From positions 59,851-123,850 of the forward strand of contig JAGLBE010000006.1 in the NCBI GenBank assembly GCA_018260445.1: DNA of 64,000 nt, read 5' to 3'. A program made the position numbers and the translations under genes. The stretch's first letter is position 1. Every line of letters starts with the position of its first letter. The notes beneath the pieces are model-generated. The model saw only the letters and a list, made by a program, of their open reading frames with translations. It did not search any database and was not told the DNA's origin. Of the stretch, positions 27,672-36,821 are shown piece by piece. The stretch is from Psychrobacter sp. Lineage in GTDB: Bacteria; Pseudomonadota; Gammaproteobacteria; Pseudomonadales; Moraxellaceae.

Positions 27672-27759
27672 CGTACTCGCTCCTTCTTTAAGTTTTCTGT
27701 CATATTATTTATAGTTGCTTGCAGGATTCACGGTTTGTCATGTTTGGCAATATCACTCC

Positions 27760-29787
27760 CTATCCATTTTCGGCTTGCTCAAGCTCATCCATCGCCGCCA
27801 ACATCGCCTCCTCTAACGCATGTTGTTGTTGCTGCAACGCAGTTTGTTGCTCTAGCAATTTTAGCAAGTCAGGTTTACGGGCATCCTCATACAGCTCGGT
27901 ATCGGCAAGCTTAGCCTCTAACACTGTCAATTCGTTAGTCACGGTATCAATTTTCTTTTCGGCCTGTTCAATACGTTTACGAATCGGTGCCGTAAGTTTG
28001 CGCTGCTCGGCTGCCAATTTGCGACGTTCCTCTTTGCTCAAGCCCTCATGGTTAGCCGCTGCAGCCTCTTCTTGTTTTTTTTTGGCGGCAGCCTGTTTCG
28101 CCTGCTCTTTAGCCGCTTCTGCTTGTTTAGTCGCCTCTACGGATACGACTTGCTTGGCATCTCGAGACTCTTTAGCGGCCTCTTTGGCCTCTAATTTACG
28201 CTGCTCGGATAGCCATTTACCATAATCTGACACATCGCCATCAAACTCTTGTAGTTTGCCGGCATGGACCAAGTATAACTCGTCACAAACATTGGCAATC
28301 AATTCGCGGTCATGCGATACGAGCACCACGGCGCCAGCAAAGCCTTGCAATGCCATGGTCAAGGCTTGGCGCATCTGCAAATCCAAATGGTTGGTCGGCT
28401 CATCAAGCACTAACACATTCGGCTTTTGCCACACAATCAGTGCTAGGGTCAATCGAGCCCGCTCGCCCCCCGAAAACAGCTTGCTGGGCGTGTCTATTCT
28501 ATCACCGCGAAAATCAAAACTACCCAAAAAAGAGCGCAATTGGCTATCTGGGGTTTTGCCGGCCAAACGGCGCAGCATCAACATCGGCGTGGCCTCAGCA
28601 TCTAAACTGTCCATTTGATGCTGGTTAAAATAGCCAATATTTAAAGTATCCGAAATTTTATAAGTGCCCGTCAGCGGTGTTAACTCGCCTACCAAAGCTT
28701 TAATCAGCGTCGATTTACCGGCGCCATTCATACCCAGCAAACCGATACGCGTGTCTGGGGTAATCTGCATGCTGGCATTGACAATAAGCGGCACCCCATT
28801 ATAACCAATATCTGCGTTTTTTAAATCAATCAGTGGCGAGCTCATATGGCTTGGCTCATAAAAACCAAAGGTAAACGGATTGTCCGCCATCACCGGCGAT
28901 AAATCGGCCATACGTTCAAGCTGCTTTAAGCGGCTTTGCGCCTGTTTGGCTTTGGAGGCTTTAGCCCGAAAACGGCGTACAAAGTCCTCAAGATGGGCCC
29001 GAGTGGTTTCTTGTTTTTCAAACGCTTGCTGTTGCTGCGCTAAGCGTTCGCTACGGGTACGCACAAACTGCGAGTAATTACCGGTGTATAACGTCAGCTG
29101 CTGGTTTTCAACGTGCAAAATAAAGCCGATAGTGGCATCCAAAAAAGTTTGGTCGTGCGAGATTAATAGCACCGTACCCGTATATTTACCAATCCATTCT
29201 TCAAGCCATAAAATAGCATCTAAATCAAGATGGTTGGTCGGCTCATCAAGCAGCAATAAATCGGCTCGGCTCATTAACGTTTTGGCAAGGTTGAGACGCA
29301 TGCGCCAACCGCCCGAAAAGTCATTGACCGGCAAGTCATGTTGGTCTGCCTTAAAGCCTAAACCAGCCATCACTTGGGCTGCGGTAGTCGGGGTACGATA
29401 GCCATCAATATCATCAAAGCGTTGATAAAGATGGGCAATATCATCATCGCTTAGCGTGTCTGGATTCATCATCTTAGCATTCATAGCATACCACTCACTA
29501 TCGCCGCTTAACACATAATCAATAGCGGGTTGGTCGCTACCCTCAACCTCTTGCGCCATATGCGCCACATCCCACCCACTAGGGATGCTCACACTGCCCG
29601 CATCTATCGTTAACTCATCGCTTGCGCCTTTTCCCATATAGGTTAATAAAACGCCAAACAGGGTTGATTTTCCAGTGCCATTATTGCCCGTTAAGCCGAC
29701 TTTTTGTCCCGGATGTATCTGAAAGGTCGCCTCAGCAAACAACACTCTGCCATCACGGCGTACACTCACTTGGTTAAACTCAATCAT
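27760..29787 (-). CDS. yheS: ABC-F family ATPase YheS
   Basis: ABC-F proteins are soluble twin-ATPase factors that bind the ribosomal E site and relieve stalled translation. The 675-residue protein has two nucleotide-binding domains. Walker A motifs are GNNGTGKS and GMNGAGKS, ABC signatures are FSGGWRMRLNLA and FSGGERARLTLA, and Walker B is LLLLDEPTNHLDLD with a second copy later. The inter-domain linker contains FRAKASKAKQAQSR. The C-terminal 130 residues are a Lys/Glu/Ala-rich coiled coil. Length and the linker match E. coli YheS better than Uup or EttA. The gene stands alone. Confidence 0.92.
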   Translation of the reverse strand: MIEFNQVSVRRDGRVLFAEATFQIHPGQKVGLTGNNGTGKSTLFGVLLTYMGKGASDELTIDAGSVSIPSGWDVAHMAQEVEGSDQPAIDYVLSGDSEWYAMNAKMMNPDTLSDDDIAHLYQRFDDIDGYRTPTTAAQVMAGLGFKADQHDLPVNDFSGGWRMRLNLAKTLMSRADLLLLDEPTNHLDLDAILWLEEWIGKYTGTVLLISHDQTFLDATIGFILHVENQQLTLYTGNYSQFVRTRSERLAQQQQAFEKQETTRAHLEDFVRRFRAKASKAKQAQSRLKQLERMADLSPVMADNPFTFGFYEPSHMSSPLIDLKNADIGYNGVPLIVNASMQITPDTRIGLLGMNGAGKSTLIKALVGELTPLTGTYKISDTLNIGYFNQHQMDSLDAEATPMLMLRRLAGKTPDSQLRSFLGSFDFRGDRIDTPSKLFSGGERARLTLALIVWQKPNVLVLDEPTNHLDLQMRQALTMALQGFAGAVVLVSHDRELIANVCDELYLVHAGKLQEFDGDVSDYGKWLSEQRKLEAKEAAKESRDAKQVVSVEATKQAEAAKEQAKQAAAKKKQEEAAAANHEGLSKEERRKLAAEQRKLTAPIRKRIEQAEKKIDTVTNELTVLEAKLADTELYEDARKPDLLKLLEQQTALQQQQHALEEAMLAAMDELEQAENG

Positions 29788-30270
29788 GGGATAGTATCAC
29801 TGTATAAAAATTAGGATTAGGAATAGTTAGGAGGAGTATGAAGGTATCATATAAAAACCTAAAAATAGGTGGATAGGCCTATTAGGGTAGTACAATTATG
29901 GGGGCAGTGCAAAACAAAAGCACCTTGAAAATCAAGCATTATGCCTCATTATGCTATACTGAATGTACCTAAATTTAAATGCGGGTAAAACCAGCAGCGG
30001 GTTAACGAGTATCGATGCAAAGATACCCAATTGCCGCCTGTACGCAGGCTTAGTCTGCTTTTAGTGCAGGCTTGGTCTGCTTTTAGTATTGTAGCTCTGT
30101 CATGCTGTGCCTTTTCTTCACCGTTTAATCTTATAATCAGCGTTTAGATTAGGGGCTTAGGTTGAAGGGATGGCCATCCAACGACAGCTCGTTATAAAAC
30201 GATAGCTTGTTATGACAAAACATCTGGCTGGTTTAACCTTATGTCATGCTTTAAGCTCTGCGAGGACACT
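29788..30270 (+). promoter_or_regulatory. yheS-erpA divergent region with extended -10 and direct repeats
   Basis: An extended -10 (TGCTATACT, 29952-29960) lies more than 300 bases before erpA. Downstream are a GTATC/GATAC hairpin near 30010-30026, a GCCTG/CAGGC hairpin (30036-30049) running into TCTGCTTTT, and a 22-bp tandem duplication with one mismatch (30044-30065 and 30066-30087). It could be a long structured leader for erpA or a small RNA; neither is proven. Confidence 0.4.
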
Positions 30271-30603
30271 ATGACCCCCACGATTTCTCTGACCGACAGT
30301 GCTGCCAATAAAGTTCGCCGCCTCCGTGTTGATGAAGGCGATGACAACCTAATGCTAAGAGTATACGTCACCGGAGGCGGCTGCTCTGGATTTTCATACG
30401 GCTTTAACTTTGCTGATGAGGTAGGCGAAGACGACGCCAATTTTGCTAACGACGACGTCACCCTACTGGTCGATTCATTAAGTTACCAATATCTGCAAGG
30501 CTCAACCGTCGATTATACCGAAGGCTTAGAGGGGGCACGCTTTATTGTGAGCAACCCCAATGCGACCACCACTTGCGGCTGTGGTTCTTCTTTTTCAATT
30601 TAA
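30271..30603 (+). CDS. erpA: Iron-sulfur cluster insertion protein ErpA
   Basis: ErpA is an A-type carrier that delivers Fe-S clusters to apoproteins such as those of isoprenoid synthesis. The 110-residue product has the three conserved cysteines Cys38 ([11 protein letters not shown]), Cys102 and Cys104 ([10 protein letters not shown]), spaced as in A-type carriers. ErpA is preferred over IscA or SufA because no isc or suf genes are nearby and the start region fits. The ATG at 30271 follows GAGGA by five bases; the upstream ATG at 30241 would add ten residues without support. It appears monocistronic. Confidence 0.9.
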   Translation: MTPTISLTDSAANKVRRLRVDEGDDNLMLRVYVTGGGCSGFSYGFNFADEVGEDDANFANDDVTLLVDSLSYQYLQGSTVDYTEGLEGARFIVSNPNATTTCGCGSSFSI

Positions 30604-30994
30604 GCGGCTCACCCTTTGCCACTCAAAGCTGTTATGGTTAAACGTATCTAACTTGTACCCTAAGCTATCATTGTCCTACAAGCGGTCGGCCGAGCCTTGC
30701 AATCAGGTTGGCTATAGTATTATCAGTTAACAGTTGTACACCTAAAATACCGATTGTATTATTATTATTGCGCTTAGTCGATTATGTTTTGATTTATTAT
30801 TTCAATGTGTTTTAATAAGCTTAGTCAGATAGATAAATACAACCCTTTGTATTTTTTCATCCGGCTAACTTTGTAAGTAATTTGTTTGACAGTAAAATTC
30901 TCTAGCTATTAGGCAACTAATTAATTAGCCGCGTTTTACTATCTAATTATTACTTAACCTGAACGTTAATTATAAAATTTATAAGGAAATTCTT
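30604..30994 (+). promoter_or_regulatory. Upstream region of the roadblock-like gene
   Basis: AT-rich 391 bp. A perfect -35 (TTGACA, 30886-30891) is followed 15-17 bases later by a poor -10 (TATTAG/TTAGGC). Just after it is a perfect 12-bp palindrome CTAATTAATTAG (30917-30928 approximately), a possible operator. The remaining sequence shows no gene. Confidence 0.4.
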
Positions 30995-31351
30995 ATGGCT
31001 AAGTTATCTCTTGATGCGCTAAACGAAGTAGACGGTTTTATTGCAGCTGCCCTAGTGGACAGTGAATCTGGTTTGTCATTAGCTGCTGTGGGTACTGGTA
31101 TTGATCTTGAACTTGCTGCTGCAGGTAACACTGAAGTGGTACGTGCTAAGCGTAAGGTTGCTGATGCATTGGGTCTTAATGATCATATCGAAGATATTCT
31201 AATTACCCTAAGCAAGCAATACCATATCATTCGCCCGTTGGTTCGTAATGAAAACTTATTCTTATACTTGGTATTAGACCGTCAAAAATCAAACCTAGCT
31301 ATGGCTCGCCATACGTTAAAAAGCTTTGAAACCGAACTAGACTTTTCATAA
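30995..31351 (+). CDS. Roadblock/LC7-like small protein
   Basis: The 118-residue product begins [31 protein letters not shown], which fits the Roadblock/LC7 pattern (helix, then a strand describing self via VDSESG). A long middle helix and a C-terminal strand-helix ([22 protein letters not shown]) follow. Bacterial members often partner small GTPases or regulate motility, but none is nearby. A good AAGGAA site, a TTGACA element upstream and a strong terminator downstream suggest an independent, well-expressed gene. Function is unknown. Confidence 0.72.
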   Translation: MAKLSLDALNEVDGFIAAALVDSESGLSLAAVGTGIDLELAAAGNTEVVRAKRKVADALGLNDHIEDILITLSKQYHIIRPLVRNENLFLYLVLDRQKSNLAMARHTLKSFETELDFS

Positions 31352-31462
31352 GTTTGTGAACCAGTAGCACAGGACGTTTTAAAGGCTTTTAATAAACCTT
31401 AGTAAGCATAGTAAGCAATAGTTGTTTAAAGATATTTAAAGCTTCTACAAGTACGTCCTATA

Positions 31463-31493
31463 AAAATACTCACCCTATGGTGGGTATTTTTTT
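31463..31493 (+). terminator. Rho-independent terminator
   Basis: AAAATACTCACC pairs with GGTGGGTATTTT around a CTAT loop, with one G-T pair, and ends in a run of seven T. It closes the roadblock-like gene unit. Confidence 0.9.
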
Positions 31494-31802
31494 GTTTCTA
31501 ATTTATAGGTTTTGGGATAAACACTAAACTTTAAACAATAAACAATAAACGCAAGGTTGTTAAAGTTGTGTTTGTATATTAAATAATACCTGTTAGGCGT
31601 TAGTAACCCTTGTTAAAGGTTCATACTTGTTAAAGGTTGATAGTAGGCAGCGAACACATTGCGCCATTTTGCTACAGGATAAGCTGTTATAGTGATTGCC
31701 CAAGCCCTAGGGCGACTAAGATAATATTCTCATTTGTAATTACGCATGATTTTTGAACGGGTTTAGGCTACACTAAATTATTTTTATGGGCCCAGTTTGT
31801 GA
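31494..31802. other. Non-coding region before the gshA leader
   Basis: AT-rich, about 309 bp. It contains an imperfect direct repeat (CTTGTTAAAGGTTCATA, CTTGTTAAAGGTTGATA, about 31611-31643) and a small GCCC/GGGC hairpin near 31700. A possible -10 (TACACT, 31769) lacks a good -35. Confidence 0.5.
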
Positions 31803-31933
31803 ATACCGTCAACAAGCTCTAAAAGTACGGCCCTCGCCTGCTGCTTAGCGACTCCTGCCTTATCAAGTTGCAGGACAAAAGGTGCTCGGCTTGCTTACTA
31901 ACTAGGGCTGAAACTAGCGTACCTTGACGGTAT
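31803..31933 (+). ncRNA. Candidate structured leader RNA of gshA
   Basis: The ends pair perfectly over ten bases: ATACCGTCAA (31803-31812) with TTGACGGTAT (31924-31933). Inside, GTACG-GCCCT (31825-31834) pairs with AGGGC (31904-31908) and CGTAC (31918-31922), leaving a nine-base bulge. A third hairpin joins TCCTGC (31853-31858) and GCAGGA (31870-31875). The structure ends 35 bases before the gshA ATG. It matches no riboswitch I recognise. It may be a cis-regulatory element or a small RNA, and covariation is untested. Confidence 0.4.
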
Positions 31934-31968
31934 CTATAACAGGTTTAAATACATTTTGAGTAAACCCT

Positions 31969-33654
31969 ATGTCTGATGCCAGTCGCCCAACAAATCCCAA
32001 AACAAATTTTAAGCCTAATATAACAGCACTGCAGCAAGCTAGTGCAGACAACCCAAGCAACTGGCCCGATAGTCTAGATTGGTTAACGCCTGCCTGTCTT
32101 GAGGGGATGTTGCGCGGCATCGAGAAAGAGGGCCTAAGAATGCAGCCCAGCGGTTTTTTGGCACAAACTGCGCATCCCAAGGGTTTAGGCTCAAAATTGA
32201 CCCATCCTTATATTACTACGGACTATTCTGAAAGCCTGCTTGAACTGATTACCTCGCCCAAAGCATCGCCCATTGCTGCGTTAAACATGCTGCGTGAATT
32301 GCATATTTTGGTTTATCAAGCTTTAGAAAATGGCGAGCTGGTGTGGCCGTTATCCATGCCGTGTATGCTATCCTCAGATGATGATGATATCCCATTGGCA
32401 GACTATGGCAGCTCTAATATTGGCCGCTTAAAAACCTTATATCGTAGCGGGCTTGGGGTGCGTTATGGTCGGCGTATGCAAACCATCGCCGGTTTGCATT
32501 ATAACTTATCCTTTGGCGATGGGCTGTTTGCAAGCTGGCAAAACCACTTAGCCGACCCGCAAAACGATGTTCAGCAGCGCTTAGCTCAAGCCGCGATGTC
32601 ATTAACTGAGTTTAAAAATATCAAATATTTGGGGTTGATTCGCAACTTTAAACGCATGAGCAGCTTGGTGTTGTATCTAACGGGCGCTAGCCCCTCAGTC
32701 TGCCCTTGTTTTTTGACTGGGCGTCAACATGACCTAAGCCTGCTGAACACCACCACCTACTATAAACCTCAAGCCACCAGCTTGCGTATGGGCAAGCTGG
32801 GTTATACCAATAGCGTGCAAGACCAGCTTGATATCCGCTATAACAATTTGCCCGAATATATCGAGGGGCTACGTGCCGCTATTAACACCCCATTCTCGCG
32901 ATTTACCCAGCTTGGGGTGGATGATGCCGACGGCAACCCCATTCAAATCAATGACCATATTTTGCAAATTGAAAATGAATATTACAGCCCGGTGCGGCCC
33001 AAGCAAATTACCAAATCTGGCGAGACACCCAGTCATGCCCTAGAGGCACGTGGTATTGCCTATGTCGAATTTAGGGCGATTGACCTTGACCCCTATAGCG
33101 AGATTGGTATCCGCTTACATACGGCTTGTTTTTTAGAAGTGTTGGCGTTGTACTGTTTGTTATTAGACTCGCCCGACCTATTGGCGTCCGAGGACACCTT
33201 GATTGCCGACAACCTTGAGCGGGTTGTGAATAACGGCCGTGACCCCCACCTTGTCATCGACACGCCAGATGGTGAAGTTGGCTTTAGCGAGTGGATGCAG
33301 CAGCATCTTCAAGCCATGCTGCCTTTAGCCACATTATTGGATACCAAGCATGGTGGCAATGATTATCGCACGGCGATAACGCTTATGTTGGGTACGGCGG
33401 CATATCCAAAAGCCACTTTATCAGCGCAAATTTTGGCAGATACCAAAACGCTGGGCAGTACTTGGCAATTGGGTCATAACCTAGCTGTGCAACACCGCGA
33501 CGCTTTGATGCAGCAAACCCTAAGCCCTAACACACGGGCGAGCTACGAAGTTTTGGCTGAAAAGTCGTGGATGCAGCAGCATGACTTAGAACAAAATGAA
33601 TTGGCGCAATCGCAGCCGCAAACCTTTTATGACTATGTACAACAGTACCGTTAA
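31969..33654 (+). CDS. gshA: Glutamate-cysteine ligase
   Basis: This ATP-dependent enzyme makes gamma-glutamylcysteine, the first and rate-limiting step of glutathione synthesis. The 561-residue protein is of the gammaproteobacterial GshA type. The block GIEKEGLRMQPSGFLA, then LGSKLTHPYITTDYSESLLELI, aligns with the E. coli enzyme from memory, as do YRSGLGVRYGRRMQTIAGLHYN and AYVEFRAIDLDPYSEIGI. Its length is near the usual 518 with about 40 additional N-terminal residues. gshB is not in the window. The ribosome binding site is poor and the gene follows a structured leader. Confidence 0.95.
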   Translation: MSDASRPTNPKTNFKPNITALQQASADNPSNWPDSLDWLTPACLEGMLRGIEKEGLRMQPSGFLAQTAHPKGLGSKLTHPYITTDYSESLLELITSPKASPIAALNMLRELHILVYQALENGELVWPLSMPCMLSSDDDDIPLADYGSSNIGRLKTLYRSGLGVRYGRRMQTIAGLHYNLSFGDGLFASWQNHLADPQNDVQQRLAQAAMSLTEFKNIKYLGLIRNFKRMSSLVLYLTGASPSVCPCFLTGRQHDLSLLNTTTYYKPQATSLRMGKLGYTNSVQDQLDIRYNNLPEYIEGLRAAINTPFSRFTQLGVDDADGNPIQINDHILQIENEYYSPVRPKQITKSGETPSHALEARGIAYVEFRAIDLDPYSEIGIRLHTACFLEVLALYCLLLDSPDLLASEDTLIADNLERVVNNGRDPHLVIDTPDGEVGFSEWMQQHLQAMLPLATLLDTKHGGNDYRTAITLMLGTAAYPKATLSAQILADTKTLGSTWQLGHNLAVQHRDALMQQTLSPNTRASYEVLAEKSWMQQHDLEQNELAQSQPQTFYDYVQQYR

Positions 33655-33669
33655 TGATTACACTGTCAA

Positions 33670-33845
33670 CTCTTGACCAGCATCTTACTAGCAACTGGCT
33701 TAGTCTAGTTACCTGTCTAGTTACCTGTATAGTCATCTGTTCAGTTTTTAGTGTTCAGGCGTGCCAATGCCAGTTTATGCCAGTTTATGCCTGTTTATAC
33801 CTGTTAAGGCGTGTCAACGCGTGCTGATGCGTGCTGATGACCGCA
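33670..33845. repeat. gshA-dsbB spacer with degenerate tandem repeats
   Basis: Two short arrays occupy this space: GTCTAGTTACCT-like units (about 33706-33745) and GCCAGTTTAT / GCGTGCTGAT-like 10-bp units (about 33770-33840). No other feature is seen. Confidence 0.7.
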
Positions 33846-33872
33846 TCCCTTTTAGTTGAATAGGAAGCTCCT

Positions 33873-34397
33873 ATGTCCCGCTTTTTATCCTATCGCGGTT
33901 TAAATGTTATCTTAGTGCTATTCACCATAATCGCCATGGCATTTGCGATGCTCTATTTGCAAAATTATAAGGGCCTATTGCCTTGTCCTTTATGCGTGTT
34001 TCAACGGGTGGGTTTGATAATAATGGGCGTCTTTGCGCTTATTGCGGCGCTACTAAACCCTAAAGCGTTGTGGATAAGGCTGGTATTATGGCTAGGGGCT
34101 ATGGCGGGCATCTTGTGGTCTGCAGGGGTGGCTGCCCGCCATGTGTGGTTGCAACACCTTCCTGCGGATCAAGTGCCCAGCTGCGGCGCTGGATTGGATT
34201 ATTGGCTAGAAACCTTGCCGATGCAAAAGGTGATTCAGCAAGTTTTAGCCGGCTCTGGAGAGTGCGCCGAAGTCAGTTGGCGGTTTTTAGGCCTCAGCAT
34301 CCCAGAGCAGTCGCTTATTTTGTTTAGCGGCATGATTGTGCTGAACCTGTTGGTTTTATGGCGTATTTTTAAACATCGCTCGGTGGCGATACGCTAG
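33873..34397 (+). CDS. dsbB: Disulfide bond formation protein DsbB
   Basis: DsbB is an inner-membrane quinone reductase that reoxidises DsbA. The 174-residue chain has four predicted helices. The first periplasmic cysteine pair is CPLC (Cys38-Cys41, in LLPCPLCVFQRVG) and the second is Cys104 and Cys131 (VPSCGAGLDYW and SGECAEVSW). Both pairs needed for electron transfer to ubiquinone are intact. AGGAA lies seven bases before the ATG. dsbA is not nearby; mpl follows 94 bp later in the same direction. Confidence 0.94.
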   Translation: MSRFLSYRGLNVILVLFTIIAMAFAMLYLQNYKGLLPCPLCVFQRVGLIIMGVFALIAALLNPKALWIRLVLWLGAMAGILWSAGVAARHVWLQHLPADQVPSCGAGLDYWLETLPMQKVIQQVLAGSGECAEVSWRFLGLSIPEQSLILFSGMIVLNLLVLWRIFKHRSVAIR

Positions 34398-34491
34398 CGT
34401 CGCTTTGGCGTCTTATTAGTCGTTGTCTTTTCTTAGCATCGCTCATCACTATATTACTCACTACCCTATCTATTTTTAACAAAGAGGTTGC

Positions 34492-36018
34492 ATGCACGTT
34501 CATATTTTAGGTATTTGTGGCACATTTATGGGGTCATTGGCGTTACTGGCGCGTGATTTGGGCTATACGGTTACCGGTTCAGATGCTGGTATTTATCCGC
34601 CCATGTCCACCCAGCTTGAGCGGGCTGGGGTCACCATTCAAGAAGGGTTTTTGCCAGCCCATCTGCAACCCGCCCCCGATTTGGTCATTGTGGGCAACGC
34701 TATGAGCCGTGGCAACCCTGCCGTAGAGTACATGTTAAACGAAAACATTGCCTACACCTCGGGGCCACAGTTTTTATCCGAACAAGTGCTGCAACATCGC
34801 CATGTTATCGCCGTAGCGGGTACGCATGGCAAAACCACCACCACGACTATGCTTGCGTGGATATTGCACTATGCCGATATAGACACCGGTTTTTTAATTG
34901 GCGGTGTGCCTTTAGTGGCTAGCGATGACGATAGATTAACCAAAGCGTTTGCGCATAGCAGCTATATAGGAACAAACCAGGACAGTCATGGCAGGCGGGG
35001 CTATTTTGTCATTGAAGCCGATGAATACGATTCTGCCTTTTTTGATAAACGCTCAAAATTTGTACATTATCGACCCCGCACCGCGATATTAAACAATCTT
35101 GAATTTGATCATGCCGATATTTTTGCAGATTTAAAAGCCATTCAAACCCAGTTTCATCATATGATTCGTATGATACCCAGCGATGGCCAGATTATTATGC
35201 CCACCCAAACGCCAAGTTTGGAGGCAACTATCGCTATGGGCTGTTGGACGCCTATTTGGCGAACCCAGCTTACTAACTCCTCTGGCCTGAGCCAATCAGC
35301 AAATAGCGATTTAGAAAGTAGCGAGACAGACAGTGCTTGGCAAGCTAACTTGCTCAATGAGGATGGTAGTCAGTTTACGGTCTCGTTTACAGATGGCGAT
35401 GCCGTCTCGGCAGTGACGCAAACCGCTACGGTAAACTGGGGCATGAATGGACGCCATAATGTTGCCAATGCGTTGGTGGCAGTAGCGGCAGCAGTTAACG
35501 TGGGTGTGAGTGTTGCTAGCGCTTGCGAGGCACTATCAAATTTTGCAGGTATCAAACGGCGTATGGAATTGATTGCTGACCTCACCCTCACCACTGCCGG
35601 TCAACAGCAGCAAGTCGCTATTTATGATGATTTTGCGCATCATCCCACTGCCATTAGTACCACGTTAGACGGCGCTAAAAAAAAGCTGCACGGGCGTAAA
35701 CTTTGGGCGATTATTGAGCCTCGTAGTAACACGATGAAACTAGGTGTACATAAAGATAACCTTGCCCAGTCCGCTATGTTAGCCGATGAGGTCATTTGGT
35801 ACGAACCCTCTGGGCTAGAATGGGGGCTTAGCGAGACCATCTTAATGGCCGATACTCCCAATCAGCAGCGGGTAATGGGTAGCACCCAAGGCATCATTGA
35901 TTATATCGCTGCTCAACTACAGCAAAGCCCAGCAGATGCTGCTATTGTCATTATGTCAAATGGCGGCTTCGAGGGTATTCATCAGCGTCTGTTATCTGCT
36001 TTAAAGTCTATGGCTTAG
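34492..36018 (+). CDS. mpl: Murein peptide ligase Mpl
   Basis: Mpl joins recycled tripeptide L-Ala-gamma-D-Glu-meso-DAP to UDP-MurNAc in peptidoglycan recycling. The 508-residue Mur ligase begins with HILGICGTFMGSLALLAR, has the ATP-binding motif GTHGKTTT (110-117), EADEYDSAFFDKRSKF, and FDDFAHHPTAI-type sequence near the start of the C-terminal domain (YDDFAHHPTAI). The N-terminal GICGTFMG separates it from MurC. A 25-residue Ser/Glu-rich insertion near position 265 is unusual. An AGAGG site supports the start. Confidence 0.95.
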   Translation: MHVHILGICGTFMGSLALLARDLGYTVTGSDAGIYPPMSTQLERAGVTIQEGFLPAHLQPAPDLVIVGNAMSRGNPAVEYMLNENIAYTSGPQFLSEQVLQHRHVIAVAGTHGKTTTTTMLAWILHYADIDTGFLIGGVPLVASDDDRLTKAFAHSSYIGTNQDSHGRRGYFVIEADEYDSAFFDKRSKFVHYRPRTAILNNLEFDHADIFADLKAIQTQFHHMIRMIPSDGQIIMPTQTPSLEATIAMGCWTPIWRTQLTNSSGLSQSANSDLESSETDSAWQANLLNEDGSQFTVSFTDGDAVSAVTQTATVNWGMNGRHNVANALVAVAAAVNVGVSVASACEALSNFAGIKRRMELIADLTLTTAGQQQQVAIYDDFAHHPTAISTTLDGAKKKLHGRKLWAIIEPRSNTMKLGVHKDNLAQSAMLADEVIWYEPSGLEWGLSETILMADTPNQQRVMGSTQGIIDYIAAQLQQSPADAAIVIMSNGGFEGIHQRLLSALKSMA

Positions 36019-36308
36019 CCTATTTATTCTTATTCGCTTAACCTATCAAACTAGCCCATTAGCCATATTTTAAGAACTTAAGCTAAATAATTGATTTTAA
36101 AGTATAATCTTGATGATTGGTATCAGTGCTATCACACAGAATATACAGGATTAACAATTTTGCGTCAGTAACTTGCTAAGATTTACACTATACTTTTGAC
36201 TAGGAATTTTAGTCCTATTGATAAGTGTAGACTGACCTAACAAGGTATTGCAGTTTGATGATTTGTTAGCAAGTCTTATCCTAAAACAACATAAAAGGTA
36301 TAAAGGAT
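36019..36308 (+). promoter_or_regulatory. Upstream region of GlsB/YeaQ-like gene with inverted repeats
   Basis: Nested inverted repeats TACACT...AGTGTA (36184-36189 and 36224-36229) and TAGGA...TCCTA (36201-36205 and 36213-36217) surround a TTGACT element at 36196-36201. This could be a promoter with operator. No -10 with good spacing is certain. Confidence 0.35.
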
Positions 36309-36566
36309 ATGATGAATTTTATCTGGATGCTGGTGATAGGCTTAGTAGCAGGATTATTGGCACGTGCTATCAAACCTGGTAGTGACTCAATGGGCTGGGT
36401 GATGACCCTTATTCTGGGTATCGCCGGCGCATTGCTTGGTGGGTTTTTAAGTAGTTTTATTGGCTTACGCACTCAGGGTGGTTTTACCGGACTTATTTTC
36501 TCGGTGATTGGTGCCATTATTTTACTGTTTATCTATGAGCTTATTGCCGGTAGACGTAAAGTATAA
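36309..36566 (+). CDS. GlsB/YeaQ/YmgE family stress membrane protein
   Basis: The 85-residue protein has three hydrophobic helices. It starts with FIWMLVIGLVAGLLARAI, then LILGIAGALLGGFL and LIFSVIGAIILLFIYELI, the repeating glycine-rich pattern of the transglycosylase-associated (Transgly_assoc) family. These small inner-membrane proteins accumulate under stress, but their molecular function is unknown. Two adjacent ATGs (36309 and 36312) are both compatible with the AAAGGA/AAAAGG sites upstream. The preceding region contains inverted repeats that may regulate it. Confidence 0.9.
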   Translation: MMNFIWMLVIGLVAGLLARAIKPGSDSMGWVMTLILGIAGALLGGFLSSFIGLRTQGGFTGLIFSVIGAIILLFIYELIAGRRKV

Positions 36567-36821
36567 GCGCTTAGTAATCAGGTTTGGTTAGAGCTTGTAG
36601 ATTAGGGCAAACATTAGATTTTTAGCGGATGCCATCTATAGCTCTTTGCTCTGCTAAGGTTATTAATAACGCCTATTTAGAATAAGAGGGTGAGTCAACC
36701 GACCCTTTAAGTCCTTATACTTCACACCTGCCCTGTTATTGGTTTATAATGGGGCAAGTCTTTATTCCTTAATTTATTTATTTTAATGTTCTGCTCTTAT
36801 TTTAACCTCACGTGATTGACT

